Assembly (NCBI GenBank): GCA_903882875.1
Contig: CAIRYQ010000114.1
Coordinates: forward strand, 1 to 39,263
Direction of reading: 5' to 3'
Origin: an uncultured Spartobacteria bacterium
Lineage (GTDB): Bacteria > Verrucomicrobiota > Verrucomicrobiia > Chthoniobacterales > Chthoniobacteraceae
DNA: 39,263 nt
Below the pieces are notes generated by a model. It was not told the DNA's origin. It worked only from the letters and a program-made list of their open reading frames with translations, and searched no databases. Of the stretch, positions 16,233-26,122 are shown one piece after another (positions within the stretch are counted from its first letter, which is position 1; every line of letters begins with the position of its first letter). Both the position numbers and the translations under genes were made by a program.

Positions 16233-17657
16233 CTACGCGAGGATTGCCTTGATCACATGCCCGGACACATCGGTGAGCCGGAAGTCGCGCCCGCCGAAAC
16301 GATACGTGAGCCGTTCGTGATCGAGGCCAAGCAGGTGCAGCACGGTCGCGTAGAAATCGTAGATGGTCGCGACATTCTCCACGGCGTAGTAGCCGAGATC
16401 ATCCGTCGCGCCATAGGTCGTGCCGCCGCGGATGCCGCCGCCCGCGAGCCACGCGCTGAAGCCGGTGGGATTGTGGTCGCGTCCGTCGCTGCCCTGCGAG
16501 AACGGCGTGCGTCCGAATTCGCCGGAGAAAATGATCAGCGTGCTGTCCCACAGGCCACGCGCTTTCAGATCGGTGATGAGTCCGGCGAGCGGCTGGTCCA
16601 CTTGGCTCGCCATTGCGCCGTGGCCCTTCTGCAGTTCGCCGTGCTGGTCCCACGGGTTTGCGGCCTGGACTCCGCCGATGGTTTGCGGGAGGCAGCTCAG
16701 CTCGACGAAGCGCACGCCGCGCTCGATGAGCCTGCGCGCGACGAGGCACTGGCGTCCGTAGCTCGCAGTCTGCGTCTGCTTGGAATCCATGCCGTAGAGT
16801 TTTTTCGTCGCGTCACTTTCCCCGCGCAGATCGAGAAGGTCGGGCACGGCGGACTGCATGCGGTAGGCGGTCTCGTAGTTCTTAATCGCCGCCTCGACCT
16901 GCGCATCGCCCGTGCTTTTTGAAAAGGCAGAATCGAGTTCGCCGATGAAACCGAGCCTCCGCTGCTGTGATGCGTCGGCCTCGCGCGGCTTGATGTTTGG
17001 CATCGGCTCCTCGCCGTCCACGCGCAGGATGCTCGCCTGATTCTGCGCGGGCAGGTAGCCGCTGCTGAAGAGCCCCACGCCGCCGCTCTGCAGCACAACG
17101 AATCCGGGCAGGTTCGCGTTCACCGAGCCGAGGCCGTAGTTCACCCACGCACCCGCGCTCGGGTGGCCCATGAACGGGAAGCCGGTGTGAAAGAAATAAT
17201 TTCCCTGCGCGTGCTCGTTCACCTTCGAGGTCATCGAGCGGATGACGGCGAGATCGTCCGCCATTTCCGCGAGGCGTGGGAAGAGGTCGGTCATCATCAC
17301 GCCGCTCTTTCCGCGCGGCTTCGCCTCCCATGGCGAGGCCATGATGTTACCGTTGTTGTTAAACATCGTCGGTCGCACCGGCACGGGCATCGGCTGGCCG
17401 TGGCGCTTTGCGAGTTCCGGCTTGGGATCAAACGAATCTACATGCGACACGCCGCCGCTCATGTAGGCGAAGATCACCTGCTTCGCCTTCGGCGGAAAAT
17501 GCGGACGTGGGAGTGCGGATGCGGTTGCGGCGCCGCGCGCCTGCTCTGAGAAAAGCCCCGCAAGCGCGAGCGAGCCGAAGCCGAGCGAGCAGCGACGCAG
17601 CATCTCGCGGCGCGGGAGCATCGCAGACGGCGGGCGGTGAGGAAAACGCGGGAGCAT
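16233..17657 (-). CDS. DUF1501 Tat-exported protein
   Basis: It encodes 474 residues from ATG 17657 (Met at 17621 also possible). The N-terminus has [20 protein letters not shown], a twin-arginine-like signal, so export folded through Tat is likely. The body shows family motifs: [40 protein letters not shown], a central [36 protein letters not shown] with [17 protein letters not shown], and the tail [20 protein letters not shown]. The family is related to alkaline phosphatase/sulfatase folds and is usually next to DUF1549/DUF1553 genes in Planctomycetes and Verrucomicrobia; the biochemical role is unproven. Confidence 0.93.
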   Translation of the reverse strand: MLPRFPHRPPSAMLPRREMLRRCSLGFGSLALAGLFSEQARGAATASALPRPHFPPKAKQVIFAYMSGGVSHVDSFDPKPELAKRHGQPMPVPVRPTMFNNNGNIMASPWEAKPRGKSGVMMTDLFPRLAEMADDLAVIRSMTSKVNEHAQGNYFFHTGFPFMGHPSAGAWVNYGLGSVNANLPGFVVLQSGGVGLFSSGYLPAQNQASILRVDGEEPMPNIKPREADASQQRRLGFIGELDSAFSKSTGDAQVEAAIKNYETAYRMQSAVPDLLDLRGESDATKKLYGMDSKQTQTASYGRQCLVARRLIERGVRFVELSCLPQTIGGVQAANPWDQHGELQKGHGAMASQVDQPLAGLITDLKARGLWDSTLIIFSGEFGRTPFSQGSDGRDHNPTGFSAWLAGGGIRGGTTYGATDDLGYYAVENVATIYDFYATVLHLLGLDHERLTYRFGGRDFRLTDVSGHVIKAILA

Positions 17658-17787
17658 GGTGACTGGACAATCCGCCGCGACCGCACGGCAAAGAAGCTGA
17701 TTTTTTCCGGACGGCTGACGGGCGCACCGGTAAAATCTCGGCATCGGGAAACTTCACTTTCCCGGCACGTCCGCTCAGTCTCGGCGC

Positions 17788-19146
17788 ATGTCCCCCGCCG
17801 ACCGTTACTCACACTTGTGCGAATGCGCCATCGTCCGCGAGGGCACGGCGGCAGATGCGCGCGAGTGGTCGGAGCACGAGGTGCAGGCGCTGTGGTTCGC
17901 GGGAGCTTTCGGAAAAAATTTCACGACGACCGACGGGCGCGCGGTGAGTGTCGTGCAGTTCGGCGTGTGGAACCGCGAGGCCGGGCCGGATTTCGCGGAG
18001 GCCGCGGTTTCATTCGACGGCGGCGCGGTGCAGCGAGGCAGCATCGAACTCGACATGGATGTGGCCGACTGGGAGCGCCACGGCCACGCGACGAACCCCG
18101 CCTACGACGATGTCGTGCTGCACGTCTTCACCGGCTGCGGGCCCCGCGAATCTTTCACCCGCACCTCGCAGCACCGCGCGGTGCCGCAGGTGCTGCTCGA
18201 TTTGCGCGCAATCGAGGAGCCGCCGAATCCGCAGCCCGATGCGAAGCCCGGCCGCTGCGTCGCACCGTTGCGCGCGCTGCCGCTTGAAAAAGTGCGCGAT
18301 GTGCTGCTCGGCGCGGCGCAGTTCCGCATGAGGAAAAAATCCGCCGCTCTCGCGCGCCTCGCGGAGTTGCACGGGCCGGACGAATCGCTCTACCAGGCGC
18401 TTGCGACCACGCTCGGCTACAAGTCGAACAAGCTCCCGTTCACACTCCTCGCGCAGCGCCTCCCGCTGCGCCTTCTGCGCGCGGCGAAGGACTCCGCGAC
18501 GGCGCTGCTCTTCGGCGTCGCGGGCTTCCTCGATCAGCGCGAACTAGCGCCGTTCGATTCGCCGACGCGCGCATTTCTCCGCGGGCTGTGGGAGCGATGG
18601 TGGCCACGCCGCGCGGAATTTGAGCGCCTCACGCTGCCGCGTGAGCTTTGGAAAATGAGCGGCCAGCGTCCGATGAACCACCCGCAGCGGAGGCTCGCGG
18701 CACTCGCACAGATCATCCGCCACTTCCCGCGCGTCCGCGCGCTGCGGGATGCTTGCCTGCCCGAGGCGACGACGGAATTTTTCGACGGCCTGCGCGACGA
18801 ATACTGGGACCACCACTACACGGTGACATCAAAGCCCTCGGCAAAACGCATGGCGCTCGTCGGCGAATCGCGCGTCACGGACATGCTCGTGAATGTCTTT
18901 TTTCCGATCGGTACCGCCGCCGGCAGCGCGCGCTGGGAGGAGTTCGTGCAGCTCCCCGCGCCGCTTGCAAACCGCCGCACGGAGACTGCGGCGCTCCGCC
19001 TTTTCGGAGACACTCCGCCGGATGCGAAATTCCTCCGCAGCGCCGCGATCCAGCAGGGGCTGCTGCAAATCTACGAGGACTTCTGCCAGCGCGATGCGAG
19101 CGATTGCGAGCAGTGCCTGTTTCCCTCGCAGCTCGCGAAGTGGTGA
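17788..19146 (+). CDS. DUF2851 family protein
   Basis: It encodes 452 residues starting MSPADRYSHLCECAIVREGT. EHEVQALWFAGAFG, FGVWNREAGPDFAEAAVSF and SIELDMDVADWERHGH are the family's N-terminal blocks. The first resembles restriction-nuclease-like beta strands with D/E-x-D and E-x-x-W clusters. Two cysteine pairs at the C-terminus (CQRDASDCEQCLFP) could bind metal. The function is unknown; the nuclease resemblance is an inference. It is divergent from the DUF1501 gene, with about 130 bases between, and is followed by a palindromic repeat before the GGQ gene. Confidence 0.85.
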   Translation: MSPADRYSHLCECAIVREGTAADAREWSEHEVQALWFAGAFGKNFTTTDGRAVSVVQFGVWNREAGPDFAEAAVSFDGGAVQRGSIELDMDVADWERHGHATNPAYDDVVLHVFTGCGPRESFTRTSQHRAVPQVLLDLRAIEEPPNPQPDAKPGRCVAPLRALPLEKVRDVLLGAAQFRMRKKSAALARLAELHGPDESLYQALATTLGYKSNKLPFTLLAQRLPLRLLRAAKDSATALLFGVAGFLDQRELAPFDSPTRAFLRGLWERWWPRRAEFERLTLPRELWKMSGQRPMNHPQRRLAALAQIIRHFPRVRALRDACLPEATTEFFDGLRDEYWDHHYTVTSKPSAKRMALVGESRVTDMLVNVFFPIGTAAGSARWEEFVQLPAPLANRRTETAALRLFGDTPPDAKFLRSAAIQQGLLQIYEDFCQRDASDCEQCLFPSQLAKW

Positions 19147-19166
19147 GGCGTGAACGCAGGGAAGAA

Positions 19167-19241
19167 GTGACTGGTGAATAGTGACTGGTGAATGGTCGCG
19201 CGCAGCAAAACACCATTCACTATTCACCAGTCACCAGTCAC
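19167..19241. repeat. Palindrome of GTGACTGGTGAATA-type words
   Basis: The left arm (19167-19196) is built of the words GTGACTGGTGAATA and GTGACTGGTGAATGG. The right arm (19212-19241) is their inverted version with the words in another order (ACCATTCACTATTCACCAG, TCACCAGTCAC). The 15-base loop is CGCGCGCAGCAAAAC. It lies between the DUF2851 stop (19146) and the GGQ gene start. Its design (short tandem words, inverted on the other side) resembles the two palindromes within the radical SAM gene, and one arm-like stretch recurs at 36488-36517. Confidence 0.75.
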
Positions 19242-19250
19242 ATTCCCCCC

Positions 19251-19646
19251 ATGACACCCGCCGAATTCCACACTTGGAAAACCGAGCGCCTCCATGCGCT
19301 GGGGCTGCGAGCGGAGGACTTCGAGGAGACCTTCTGCCGCAGCAGCGGGCCGGGCGGGCAGAACGTGAACAAGGTCTCGACTCAGGTGACGCTGAACCAC
19401 CGTCCGACCGGCCGTGCCGTGAGCGTGCAGGACACGCGTTCGCAGGCGACGAACCGCATCCTAGCCTGGGAGCGGCTGCTCGATGCGATGGCATCCGCCG
19501 AAGCCGAGGCGCACGCCGCGAAGAAGCACGAGCGGGAAAAGAAACGCCGGCAAAATGCGAAGCGCCCGTGGGGGCTGAAGCAGCGCATCCTCGACTCGAA
19601 GAAAAAGCGTGGCGCGATCAAGAAACTCCGCGCGCGTGATTTCTAG
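19251..19646 (+). CDS. Class I peptide-chain-release-factor-like protein (ArfB/YaeJ type)
   Basis: It encodes 131 residues from ATG 19251; an earlier Met at 19188 would read through the palindrome and is not favoured. SSGPGGQNVNKVSTQVTLNH (about residues 28-47) is the GGQ peptidyl-tRNA hydrolysis loop. No codon-recognition domain is present; instead the C-terminus is lysine/arginine rich (HEREKKRRQNAKRPWG ... KKLRARDF), which in ArfB enters the empty mRNA channel of stalled ribosomes. It therefore probably rescues stalled ribosomes. Alternatives are the PrfH or mitochondrial C12orf65-like branches. Confidence 0.9.
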   Translation: MTPAEFHTWKTERLHALGLRAEDFEETFCRSSGPGGQNVNKVSTQVTLNHRPTGRAVSVQDTRSQATNRILAWERLLDAMASAEAEAHAAKKHEREKKRRQNAKRPWGLKQRILDSKKKRGAIKKLRARDF

Positions 19647-19754
19647 GGCCCCGCGCGGCACATCCTGTTTGCATCCCAATCCGGTTGTTCCGCTCCGTTT
19701 CGCCGCAGGCTACATTCCATCGGGCCTCCGGGCCTTTCGCCAGTTGCGTACGAC

Positions 19755-20885
19755 TCAATGATTCAAAAAGCTTTTCGCCGCCGGCCACGCGGGAAGGCCG
19801 AAGAATTCCGCGAGCGTCGCGGCGACATCGGCGAAGGTCTCACGTGTGCCGAGTGCGTTCGCTTTTCCGCCGTGCAGGACGAGGAGGGGGACTTCCTCTC
19901 GCGTGTGGTCGGTGCCGCGCCACGTCGGATCGTTGCCGTGGTCGGCAGTGATGATCACGAGGTCGTCGGGCTTCACGTTCGCCAGGAAAGTGGGGAGCCA
20001 AGCGTCGAATTCGCGCAGCGCGTTCGCATAGCCGGGGACGTTGCGGCGGTGGCCGAACAGCATGTCGAAGTCCACGAGGTTCGCGAAGAGCAGTCCGTCG
20101 AGAGGTGGCCACTCGCGCACGATGGCGGCCATGCCCTCGGCGTTCGACGCGGTCGGCGTGCTCGCGGTGACGCCGCTGCCGGCAAAAATGTCGCTGATTT
20201 TCCCGATGCCATGCACCGTCGCGCCGGAATCCGCGAGCGCGTTCAGCACCGTGCGTGGCGGGAGCATGGCGTAGTCGTGACGTCCGGCGGTGCGGGCAAA
20301 TGCGCCGGGCTCGCCGATGAACGGGCGCGCGATGACGCGGCCAATGCGCGCGGCGTCGCAGTGGCGTCGCGCGATTTTGCAAATCTCGTAGAGGCGCGGG
20401 AGCGGCACGATGGATTCGTGCGCGGCAATTTGCAGCACGCTGTCGGCGCTCGTGTAGAGGATCGGTTTGCCGGTGCGCAGATGCTCGGGGCCGAGTTCGT
20501 CGAGCACCACGGTGCCGCTGCGCGGAAAGTTGCCGATGAACTCCACGCCCGCCTCGCGTTCGATGGCGTGGACGAGTGCGTCGGGAAATCTCTCGAAGAC
20601 GGTGAACGGATGTTCGAGCACCGCGCCCGCGATTTCCCAATGCCCCGTCGTCGTGTCCTTGCCCGCGCTGCGCTCGCGCATCCGGCCCCAGCTTGCGTGC
20701 GGGGCGGCGGCGGCCGCGCGGTTCAGGATCGCGGCGAGGCCGAGGCGTTCGAGATTCGGCAAGGCGAATCCCGGCGTGTGCGCGTAGATGTGCCCGAGCG
20801 TGTCCGAGCCTTCATCGCCATACGCTGCCGCATCCGGCGCACCGCCGCAGCCGACGCTGTCGAGGATGAGAAGCAGCGCGCGCAT
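19755..20885 (-). CDS. deoB: Phosphopentomutase
   Basis: It encodes 376 residues. Alkaline-phosphatase-superfamily motifs are LLLILDSVGCGGAPDAAAYG (first metal Asp), AGKDTTTGHWEIAG (phosphorylated Thr and KDTxTGHWE), NLVDFDMLFGHRRNVPGY (Asp/His), and ITADHGNDPTWRGTDHTREE (Asp, His, His). It interconverts ribose-1- or deoxyribose-1-phosphate and the 5-phosphate with two Mn ions, in nucleoside salvage. The length is close to the usual 390 residues. The gene stands alone here without other deo genes. Confidence 0.94.
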   Translation of the reverse strand: MRALLLILDSVGCGGAPDAAAYGDEGSDTLGHIYAHTPGFALPNLERLGLAAILNRAAAAAPHASWGRMRERSAGKDTTTGHWEIAGAVLEHPFTVFERFPDALVHAIEREAGVEFIGNFPRSGTVVLDELGPEHLRTGKPILYTSADSVLQIAAHESIVPLPRLYEICKIARRHCDAARIGRVIARPFIGEPGAFARTAGRHDYAMLPPRTVLNALADSGATVHGIGKISDIFAGSGVTASTPTASNAEGMAAIVREWPPLDGLLFANLVDFDMLFGHRRNVPGYANALREFDAWLPTFLANVKPDDLVIITADHGNDPTWRGTDHTREEVPLLVLHGGKANALGTRETFADVAATLAEFFGLPAWPAAKSFLNH

Positions 20886-20961
20886 TTGCTAAAGTAGGTG
20901 ATGCACCACGCCCGTTCGTTGTGGCGTTCGGTTGAGCGGTCGACGTGCGGGACAGTGCGGG

Positions 20962-21420
20962 CTACTCTCCATATTCGGTTGGCTCCAATTTCCATTTGAG
21001 CATCACATCGGGGATAAACTCAGTTGCGTAGCTACCTAGAAGCGGGTGCAAATCGGCACAGACAGCCTTGGCAGTGGCAATGTCGCCGACAATGTCTGAA
21101 ACCGAACCGAGTAAATGTGCCTCACCGAAAACGTCGATCTCCAGCGCGAATACTTCGCAGTCGTCTCCTTCGTCTGTCCATTCGTCGGCTGTGGCGGTGG
21201 CGTGGACGCGCAAATAGCTGGGTGATTCGAAGCGACTCTTGATTAGTCGTGTCATGCTGGTGATGGCACCGCGTTCCAAAACACTTCGCAGCTTGCTGCT
21301 GATTTCGTCGCCGTCCCAAAGTTTCGAGCGACAACGCTTTTTGATTTTAGCACTCGGGTAGAGCGGCGTAACGTCAATGGTGATTCCGCAAATGAGGTTT
21401 TTTGGATCGCCTTCTTTCAT
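20962..21420 (-). CDS. Hypothetical protein, no family recognised
   Basis: It encodes 152 residues starting [20 protein letters not shown]. The middle alternates charged and hydrophobic stretches ([31 protein letters not shown]). The C-terminus contains [20 protein letters not shown]. Its codons look less GC-rich than its neighbours, which hints at a later arrival. It has no signal peptide, membrane segment or clear motif. Coding potential is judged from the uninterrupted frame; the opposite-strand frames are short. It sits between deoB (76 bases downstream of its stop) and a GDP-fucose synthase start 171 bases away on the other side. Confidence 0.55.
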   Translation of the reverse strand: MKEGDPKNLICGITIDVTPLYPSAKIKKRCRSKLWDGDEISSKLRSVLERGAITSMTRLIKSRFESPSYLRVHATATADEWTDEGDDCEVFALEIDVFGEAHLLGSVSDIVGDIATAKAVCADLHPLLGSYATEFIPDVMLKWKLEPTEYGE

Positions 21421-21591
21421 GGGAGGAGTGCGAGAACGCCTAGCAGGTGTTCACAGGTCTTCAATGCTGGGAGGCTCATGATGCGGGAGAATCGGGCGGC
21501 GTTGCCATGCCTTCAACTTCCAACTACCCTCCGCACCTGCACGCGCGCTGGGCTTTTCTTTTCCCGCTGCTGCGTCTATGGCTCGCGGACG

Positions 21592-22533
21592 ATGCAGAAA
21601 GACGACCGCATTTTTGTCGCAGGCCATGGCGGGCTCGCCGGTGGTGCGATCCTCCGCGAACTCCGTCGCGCGGGCTACACGGATCTGCTCACGCGGCGTT
21701 CGCGCGAACTGAACTTGCGCGACCGGGAGGCGACGCGCGCATTCTTTGAAAAGGAGCGGCCGAAGGTCGTGGCGGTGGCGGCGGCGAAGGTCGGGGGCAT
21801 CAAGGCGAACAACGATTTCCCCGTGGAGTTCCTGCTGTGGAATTTGCAGATTCAGAACAACCTCATCGAGACTGCGGCGGACTTCGGCGTGGAGAAGCTG
21901 CTCTTCCTCGGCAGCTCGTGCATCTATCCGAAATTTGCGAAGCAGCCCATCGCCGAGAGCGAGCTGCTCACCGGCGTGCTGGAACCGACGAACGAGGCGT
22001 ATGCCATCGCGAAGATCGCGGGCATCAAGCTCTGTCAGGCGTATGCGCGGCAGTTCGGGAAGAAGTTCATCAGTGCGATGCCGACGAATCTCTACGGGCC
22101 GGGCGACAACTTTGATCTGAACAACTCACACGTGCTTCCCGCGCTGCTGCGGAAGGTGCATGAGGCGAAGCTCGCGGGCGCGAAGGAGGTGATCGTGTGG
22201 GGCACGGGCACGCCGCGCCGCGAATTCCTGCATGTGGACGATCTCGCGTCCGCGTGCCGTTTCCTGATGGAGACGCACGAAGATCCAGCGCTGATCAATG
22301 TGGGTTATGGCGACGACGTGACGATCCGCGAACTTGCTGAGACGATCTGCGAGGTGGTCGGATTTTCGGGCACGCTCACCTTTGACACGACGAAGCCCGA
22401 CGGCACGCCGCGCAAACTGATGGACAGCACGCGCCTGCTTTCACTCGGGTGGAAGCCTCGCATCGCGCTGCGCGAGGGCATCCGGCAGACCTACGAGTGG
22501 TACATGCGCGAGGGGCCGGGCGCGGGGAAGTGA
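21592..22533 (+). CDS. fcl: GDP-L-fucose synthase (GDP-4-keto-6-deoxymannose epimerase-reductase)
   Basis: It encodes 313 residues from ATG 21592 ([20 protein letters not shown]), chosen since the Rossmann loop [10 protein letters not shown] must begin near the N-terminus; longer starts add about 38 unlike residues. [12 protein letters not shown], the catalytic GSSCIYP, and [11 protein letters not shown] (YxxxK, about Y135/K139) are the family signature. [20 protein letters not shown] is the substrate loop. It makes GDP-L-fucose from GDP-4-keto-6-deoxy-D-mannose for surface glycans; the partner Gmd is not in this window. Confidence 0.93.
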   Translation: MQKDDRIFVAGHGGLAGGAILRELRRAGYTDLLTRRSRELNLRDREATRAFFEKERPKVVAVAAAKVGGIKANNDFPVEFLLWNLQIQNNLIETAADFGVEKLLFLGSSCIYPKFAKQPIAESELLTGVLEPTNEAYAIAKIAGIKLCQAYARQFGKKFISAMPTNLYGPGDNFDLNNSHVLPALLRKVHEAKLAGAKEVIVWGTGTPRREFLHVDDLASACRFLMETHEDPALINVGYGDDVTIRELAETICEVVGFSGTLTFDTTKPDGTPRKLMDSTRLLSLGWKPRIALREGIRQTYEWYMREGPGAGK

Positions 22534-22654
22534 CGAGTGGCGAATGACGAAGCGCGGCTATGCAGGGGCGCTGCTTGCGTGTGAGGAAACTCTTGCCGCG
22601 GCGTGCGGCCTAAGACAAACGGAGCGCCCGAATCACCCTCGCACACCCAATCCA

Positions 22655-23521
22655 ATGAAACGCTCCTCCTTCCTCGCACTCGTCATTTCCTCCGCGCTCG
22701 GCCTTCATTCGTTCGCCGCGGATGCCCCGAAGCCACTTCGCGTGCTGCTCATCACGGGAGGTTGCTGCCACGATTATCCGGCGCAGAAGGACATCCTGAA
22801 AAAGGGCATCGAGGCGCGTGCGAACGTGCTCGTGGAGCAGATTCACACGGACGACAAGAGCGTGAAGCCGCCGCTGCCGATTTACGGGAATCCCGACTAC
22901 GCGAAGGGCTTCGACGTCGTGATCCACGACGAGTGCGCCGCCGGCGTGGCCGATCTCGCGACGATTGACGGTGTGCTCGCGCCGCACCGCGCCGGCATTC
23001 CCGGCGTGAACCTGCACTGCGCGATGCACTGCTACCGTTTCGGCGAATTCCAGAAGCCCGTCGCGCCCGGCGCGGACAACGGGCACTGGTACGAATACCT
23101 CGGTCTGCATTCCACTGGCCACGGCCCGCAGGAGCCGATCGCGATTTCATTCACGGACAAAGCCTCGCCCATCGTGAAGGGCTTTGCCGACTGGACGACG
23201 GTGAAGGAGGAACTCTACAACAACATCGAGTTGCTCACGAGCCACGCGCTGGCGAAGGGCAAGCAGATCGTGCATCAGAAATCGAAGGACAAGGACGGCA
23301 AGGAAACTGTGACGGACAAGGAAGTGGAAACGGTCGTCGCCTGGACGAACGAATACGGCCCGAAGAAGACGCGCGTCTTTTCCACGACGATCGGCCACAA
23401 CAACGTGACCGTGGAAGACAGCCGCTACCTCGATCTCGTCACGCGTGGCGTGCTCTGGAGCGCGGGCAAGCTGAACGACGACGGCACGCCCGCGACGGGC
23501 TACGGCCCCGGCGGCAAGTAG
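22655..23521 (+). CDS. Secreted ThuA-domain protein
   Basis: It encodes 288 residues from ATG 22655, giving MKRSSFLALVISSALGLHSF and a cleavage after SFAAD. LRVLLITGGCCHDYPAQK opens the ThuA (glutamine-amidotransferase-like) fold, with FDVVIHDECAAG, PGVNLHCAMHCYRF, STGHGPQEPIA and IGHNNVTVEDSRYLDLVTRG following. ThuA-like proteins are common in Planctomycetes and Verrucomicrobia and are linked to sugar (trehalose-type) use; the catalytic triad is not fully preserved in all members. It is convergent with the hydrolase gene, with stops 8 bases apart. Confidence 0.9.
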   Translation: MKRSSFLALVISSALGLHSFAADAPKPLRVLLITGGCCHDYPAQKDILKKGIEARANVLVEQIHTDDKSVKPPLPIYGNPDYAKGFDVVIHDECAAGVADLATIDGVLAPHRAGIPGVNLHCAMHCYRFGEFQKPVAPGADNGHWYEYLGLHSTGHGPQEPIAISFTDKASPIVKGFADWTTVKEELYNNIELLTSHALAKGKQIVHQKSKDKDGKETVTDKEVETVVAWTNEYGPKKTRVFSTTIGHNNVTVEDSRYLDLVTRGVLWSAGKLNDDGTPATGYGPGGK

Positions 23522-23528
23522 GCTGCGT

Positions 23529-24626
23529 TCAGCGCGGCTTCAGCACCGAGTCAATCCACGCGTAGGCCTGCTCGCGGATTTCCGGAGGGAAATCATGCGG
23601 GCAGTCGGGATGGACGACCCGCAGGTTTGCCGCAGCGTCGTGCAGTTTGAAAACGGGCAGCGCGGCCTTCACGATTTTGTCCACGCTCTGCCATTTGAAG
23701 TTCGAATCCCGGAGCGGCGCGCTGATGAAAACCCGGCGCGGTGCGAGTGCGCCGATGAGTTCGTGAAAGTCGAACGGGATGTCTGCGAGGCGGCCCTTAT
23801 AGTCTGCGAGGCGCGGCATATAGCGGTCCTGGCACCATCCTTTGCCGTGCTCCCACAGATCTGGCTTGCCGCCGTAGTAATCGAGGAAGGAGTCGAGCCC
23901 GCAGCTCGACACGACGGCCTTGATGCGCTCGTCGAAGACCGCCGTGTAAACCGAATTGTGCCCGCCGAGCGAGTGGCCGATCGCGGCATACGCGCCGCCT
24001 TTCACGAAAGGCAGCGAGTCGAGCAGATCGAGTCCGCGGATGTTGTCCCAGATCGCTTTCATCGTGCCGCTCGCGTAGCCGAGCGCCTTCAGGTCGGGCT
24101 GGTAGTCGGCGAGCTGCACGTACGCAGGCGCGAGCGTGACGTAGCCGCGCTTTGCAAGTTCGAGCGCGTAGGTGCGGTTCGTCCTGTGGCCCTTCTCGAC
24201 GATGCTGCGGTTGCCGACGACGTTGTCGGTTCCGTGCAGGCAGAGCACGGCGGGAAATTTTTCCTTCCCCGCGAGCACGGCCTTCGGAATGAGCAGGAAT
24301 GCGTGTGCGCGTCCGCCCGGCTCGGCGGCGTACGTGATCTTGCGGCGAATGTAATCCCCGGCGTCCACTTCCTCCTCGATCTGCATGTCGAGCGCGCAGC
24401 GTTTCTCCGGGCCGGGGAGCGTGCCCATCACCGTCTGCATTCCGCGCAGGATTTCCGCGCGGCGCTTCTGCCAGTCGGCAGCGTTCTTCACCGTCTGCAC
24501 TTTTCCATACGGAGTGTGAAAGGTGAGCAGGTCTTCGCGGTCGAGGCGCTGGGGCTTGGCGGGATCCGCGGCGACGATGCCGCCGAGGATGAGCAACGGA
24601 AGCGCCAGTGTGATTTTTCTGAGCAT
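23529..24626 (-). CDS. Secreted alpha/beta hydrolase (dienelactone hydrolase/acetyl xylan esterase-like)
   Basis: It encodes 365 residues; the start at 24626 gives MLRKITLALPLLILGGIVAA, a signal peptide. AVLCLHGTDNVVG forms the oxyanion strand, AAIGHSLGGHNSVY (GHSLG nucleophile Ser) the elbow, and CPHDFPPEIREQAYAWI carries the catalytic His near the C-terminus; an Asp is likely in ISAPLRDSN. The family removes acyl groups from sugars or lactones in the periplasm. It stands 18 bases after the ceramidase stop in the same direction, so the two are probably co-transcribed. Confidence 0.88.
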   Translation of the reverse strand: MLRKITLALPLLILGGIVAADPAKPQRLDREDLLTFHTPYGKVQTVKNAADWQKRRAEILRGMQTVMGTLPGPEKRCALDMQIEEEVDAGDYIRRKITYAAEPGGRAHAFLLIPKAVLAGKEKFPAVLCLHGTDNVVGNRSIVEKGHRTNRTYALELAKRGYVTLAPAYVQLADYQPDLKALGYASGTMKAIWDNIRGLDLLDSLPFVKGGAYAAIGHSLGGHNSVYTAVFDERIKAVVSSCGLDSFLDYYGGKPDLWEHGKGWCQDRYMPRLADYKGRLADIPFDFHELIGALAPRRVFISAPLRDSNFKWQSVDKIVKAALPVFKLHDAAANLRVVHPDCPHDFPPEIREQAYAWIDSVLKPR

Positions 24627-24643
24627 GGAATGGCAGGTGATTT

Positions 24644-26023
24644 CTATTTCGCGGCGCGGTGAAATTCGTTCGGCAAAATCTCCCGCACTGCGCCGGCGAT
24701 CAGTTCCTCGACTTCCGGTGCGAGGCGTGTCGGTCGGTCGTAGTAGAGCATCGCGCCTGCGGCCTCGTAGCCGCCTTCCTCCCACACGCGGCGCGAGGGG
24801 ATGTAGCACGGCACATCGTTGGAATACGCGTTCACCCACAGTCGCGCGCCGTCAAAATCGCGCTTCAGCCGCAGGCTGTAGTCCACGACAACTTCACCGG
24901 GCAGGAAGATCATCGCGAGGTCTTTGCCGAAGCTCCATGTCTGGACGGAGTAGGGGAGTTCCGTCGCGAGCTTCTCGCCGCGGTCGAGACGTTCGAGCTG
25001 CTTTTTTGCGTGGTAGGCATTCGAGCCTTTGGCCGCGACGCGCTTCTCGAATTCCTCGCGCGTCGGCAGCGTGTCGAAGGGCAGCGCGAAGCGTTTCATC
25101 CGGCAGTCGAGCGCGGGGGTGAGCGTGTCCATCGTGCCTTTCACCACGCGTGCGGCCTCGGCGGCAAGCGACTGTCCGTGCTGGATCGCGAGTTCGTAAG
25201 TGCCGCGAGGATTCGGATTCTGATCGCCCGCGCAGCCGAGCGCGGTGAGCGCGATCGCGCCGGGAAATGCCTTCTCGATTTCCTCCTGCGCGCAGCCGGC
25301 CCAGTCGCCGTGGACGCGGTTGAAGCCCGTCGTCGTGCAGTGGCAAGCGTAGCCGGTGAGCACCGCGATGATTTTTCCATCCGCCGCGGTCACGCGGAGC
25401 ACCGGCAGTGCGTGGTCGGTCGGGCCTTCGGGATTCGGCTTGTTCGCGTAGCCTGTGGGAGTTTTGAAGCGGCGGTTCATGGCGAAGCCGACTTCGCCAT
25501 TCTCCCATGCGAGGTCGCACGGTTTCGCGGCGGCGATGGCGGAAAGTGCGACCTGTTCGAGCTTGTCGGTCGTCTCCTTTGTGTAGCGCGCGATGCGCTC
25601 GGCGTGATCCGCGGGCACGTCCGTGCCGAAAAGCGTCGAGAGCACGCCGCCGAGCATTGGCGCGGAATGCGTGTGGCTCGAGCAAACCGCGACGCGCTCG
25701 TCGGGCACGCCGGCCTTAGCCTTCAGCCGTCGCGCGACCTCGTCGCGGACGTGGCCGGGCACGCCGCAGTTGTCCACCGTGAGGATCACCGCGGGCGCGC
25801 CGTCGCCCACGCGCAGTGCGAGGGCCTTTGCAAAAATGTGCTGCTCGATACCCTCAAATTCCGTCTTGCGCGAGCCGTAGCCGCTGAGCCGCACAGGAAA
25901 GTCCGGAGTGATGTCCACTTTCGCCGCGCCTGCGAGCCAGCGCGGTTCTGCGGCGTGCGCGTCGTGGCAGTGGAGGATGCAAAAAATGAGAGCGAGCGCG
26001 GCGAGGAGGGACGGAATTTTCAT
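24644..26023 (-). CDS. Secreted neutral/alkaline non-lysosomal ceramidase-like protein
   Basis: It encodes 459 residues from ATG 26023 (MKIPSLLAALALIFCILHCH signal peptide, mature near AEPRWLAG). The family blocks are AAKVDITPDFPVRLSGYGSR, CSSHTHSAPML (HTH metal/nucleophile region), LTGYACHCTTTGFNRVHGDW, TALGCAGDQNPNPRG, and FLPGEVVVDYSL. The real ceramidase active-site Ser lies in a GDxSPN-type loop; here CAGDQNPNP stands in its place, so amide hydrolysis of ceramide is unproven. It is likely co-transcribed with the following alpha/beta hydrolase. Confidence 0.88.
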   Translation of the reverse strand: MKIPSLLAALALIFCILHCHDAHAAEPRWLAGAAKVDITPDFPVRLSGYGSRKTEFEGIEQHIFAKALALRVGDGAPAVILTVDNCGVPGHVRDEVARRLKAKAGVPDERVAVCSSHTHSAPMLGGVLSTLFGTDVPADHAERIARYTKETTDKLEQVALSAIAAAKPCDLAWENGEVGFAMNRRFKTPTGYANKPNPEGPTDHALPVLRVTAADGKIIAVLTGYACHCTTTGFNRVHGDWAGCAQEEIEKAFPGAIALTALGCAGDQNPNPRGTYELAIQHGQSLAAEAARVVKGTMDTLTPALDCRMKRFALPFDTLPTREEFEKRVAAKGSNAYHAKKQLERLDRGEKLATELPYSVQTWSFGKDLAMIFLPGEVVVDYSLRLKRDFDGARLWVNAYSNDVPCYIPSRRVWEEGGYEAAGAMLYYDRPTRLAPEVEELIAGAVREILPNEFHRAAK

Positions 26024-26122
26024 CGGGGCGGAAGGGAACTGCACTTTCGCACGGCCTCCCGCGCGAGGGCGAGCGTTTGATTGCTGTGCCGCGAGTGGTA
26101 TGGGCCGTGCTCGGCAGAGGCG

